Below, piece by piece: positions 5,633 through 6,383 of a DNA stretch of 6,383 nucleotides. The position numbers and the translations under genes are program-made. Under the pieces are notes generated by a model. It had not been told where the DNA came from and made no database searches. It saw only the letters and a program-made list of their open reading frames with translations. This stretch comes from Candidatus Delongbacteria bacterium (lineage in GTDB: Bacteria; CAIWAD01). Positions within the stretch are counted from its first letter, which is position 1. Each line of letters begins with the position of its first letter. The stretch is taken from assembly GCA_041675285.1 (NCBI GenBank), contig JBAYTZ010000033.1, positions 1 to 6,383 on the forward strand, read 5' to 3'.

Positions 5633-5643
5633 TGCTGTGTGTG

Positions 5644-6105
5644 TTAGAAGCCCAGCATGCCCGTGGCGAAGCCCGAGCACTTGATGCTGATCGCCTCCGC
5701 GTCCTCGCTGTCGGAAATGCCGCCGTCGGTGTTCGTGATCTCCACGCCCGTGAAGGTCTTGGACAGCGCACTGTTGAGACCGGGATAGAAGAGCACGATG
5801 ACGGCGTTCCGGCAGTCGCACGGATTGAGGTAGAGCTCGCCCGCGGCCAGGCTTCCGGCCGCCATGACGGTCTTGAGCTCGGCCAGGGAGATGAGCAGCT
5901 CCGTGATCTCGAAGTCGATCTCGTAGGTCGTGTGGTTCGAGCGGACGACGCCATGGGCGTCCGCGAAGCCCGCGCCGAAGACGGGCTTCTTGTCCTTGGA
6001 GATCTTCCAGTTGAAGTTGACAAGCCCGAAGACGGGCATGCCATTCAAGAGCATCTTGACACTGTTGCCCGCGATGCCGTCGGCGAATCCCGGCGTGGGA
6101 GGCAT
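5644..6105 (-). CDS. Probable tail tube protein, 153 aa
   Basis: The protein would form stacked hexameric rings of the inner tube. It is beta-strand rich with one helix, as in tube proteins: strands around 'NSVKMLLNGMPVFGLVNFNWKI', the loop 'DKKPVFGAGFADAHGVVRSN' (split here over 39-57), a strand 'YEIDFEITELLI', helix 'LAELKTVM', then 'AVIVLFYPGLN' and 'KTFTGVEITNTDGGI', ending 'AISIKCSGFATGMLGF'. The W-x-I-x-x-D-x-K-P-V-x-G pattern near residues 33-44 recalls other myophage tube proteins. The length is close to the usual 140-175 aa. It lies between the probable sheath and the chaperone genes, the expected tube slot. Cysteines 96, 98 and 143 are unusual. The ATG at 6105 has AAGGAG 7 nt upstream. 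A tube-like completion protein is the main alternative. Confidence 0.75.
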   Translation of the reverse strand: MPPTPGFADGIAGNSVKMLLNGMPVFGLVNFNWKISKDKKPVFGAGFADAHGVVRSNHTTYEIDFEITELLISLAELKTVMAAGSLAAGELYLNPCDCRNAVIVLFYPGLNSALSKTFTGVEITNTDGGISDSEDAEAISIKCSGFATGMLGF

Positions 6106-6112
6106 GGTGGTT

Positions 6113-6118
6113 CTCCTT
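6113..6118 (-). promoter_or_regulatory. Strong ribosome binding site AAGGAG of the tube gene
   Basis: AAGGAG, within a longer GGAAGGAGAA run, lies 7 nt before the ATG at 6105. It is the best-placed site in the window and fits a product needed in many copies. Confidence 0.75.
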
Positions 6119-6143
6119 CCTTAAGTCTGTAAGCCGCCTCGGG

Positions 6144-6383
6144 CTAATCGAGGTAGACCTTCTCCAGAATGATCTCGAAGGCCTTCATGCTGTTGATCGA
6201 GATCCGGGCCTCGACCTCGCCCAGGGCCCGCATCTCGTCCGTCGAGGTGAGCTGCAGATCGTAGTGGTCGATCTCGCCCTTCTGCGCCATCAGGGAAAGC
6301 GGCGCGCGCATGTCGGTTTCCATGAGCAGCAGGCCCTCGCCCTCCGAGTCGTTGGGCTTGCCCAGGTGCGGCAGGGCCGCCAG
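6144..6383 (-). CDS. C-terminal 79 residues of a probable tail sheath protein (partial, cut by window edge)
   Basis: The frame is open from the window edge to TAG at 6146-6144. The visible part begins LAALPHLGKPNDSEGEG and continues with a helix-like stretch around 'MRAPLSLMAQKGEIDHYDL', then 'TSTDEMRALGEVEARISIN' and the ending 'AFEIILEKVYLD'. Sheath proteins often end with a short domain in which 'L..L...G.I..Y.L' is followed by 'G.V.A.I.I' and a final hydrophobic strand that knits to a neighbour, and this segment fits that outline. Position directly upstream of the tube gene is the standard sheath slot in contractile tails. With the N-terminal part missing the call is an inference from position and a loose pattern; another tail protein remains possible. 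The stop is followed by 38 nt before the tube ATG. Confidence 0.5.
   Translation of the reverse strand: MAALPHLGKPNDSEGEGLLLMETDMRAPLSLMAQKGEIDHYDLQLTSTDEMRALGEVEARISINSMKAFEIILEKVYLD

Noticed and set aside
5226..6044. 272-codon version of the chaperone frame starting far upstream
   Set aside because: The extra N-terminal part overlaps the tube gene and is Ser/Arg/Pro-rich shadow sequence. The GGAGGA at 5562-5567 marks the true start at 5558.
1..6383. Type VI secretion or eCIS cluster instead of a phage tail
   Set aside because: A tape measure with a frameshifted chaperone pair is a phage-tail hallmark absent from type VI systems. No AAA+ ATPase or membrane-complex gene is seen, though neighbouring sequence could still reveal a tailocin.

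Overview
The window is part of the structural tail module of a contractile-tailed (myovirus-type) bacteriophage or prophage. All genes lie on the minus strand, so transcription runs from high to low coordinates. The sequence is visibly GC-rich, with G/C favoured at third codon positions, which suggests a high-GC bacterial host. Nothing here identifies the host genus. No integrase, attachment site, host gene or tRNA is present, so a free virus, a prophage and a phage-derived tailocin cannot be told apart. I see no promoter and no classical terminator, and the genes look like one polycistronic unit with very small gaps or overlaps.

In order of transcription: (1) the C-terminal 79 residues of a probable tail sheath protein (6383-6144); (2) a probable tail tube protein of 153 aa (6105-5644); (3) an 85-nt spacer, the longest gap in the window, holding a strong GC-rich hairpin; (4) a tail assembly chaperone pair (5558-5020), in which a 110-aa short form can be extended to 179 aa by a -1 ribosomal frameshift at A AAA AAG; (5) a 908-aa tape measure protein (5007-2281); (6) a 230-aa probable baseplate/tail-end adaptor with an acidic C-terminal tail (2291-1599); (7) a 253-aa baseplate hub of the gpD/gp27 type starting at GTG (1589-828); (8) a 188-aa gpV-type central spike with an OB fold and an HxH metal-binding tip, also starting at GTG (843-277); (9) an unrecognised 82-aa protein (267-19); (10) the first seven codons of the next gene (22-1), which by its start and position is probably the T4 gp25/P2 gpW-type baseplate wedge protein.

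These genes form one assembly line. The chaperones are expected to coat the tape measure, the tube polymerises along it to the length the tape measure sets, and the sheath surrounds the tube. The tape measure C-terminus is seated in the hub, below which sits the pointed spike; the gp25-like protein would begin the wedge genes outside the window.

The most interesting feature is the frameshift signal. It combines a perfect internal Shine-Dalgarno (AAGGAG), a dnaX-type heptamer 8 nt downstream, and a strong two-part stem-loop further downstream. Also worth a second look are the hairpin behind the tube gene, the unrecognised small gene between spike and wedge, the small hub, the acidic tail of the adaptor and a repeated module inside the tape measure. 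I see no non-tail system (defence, toxin, CRISPR, transposon) in the window.
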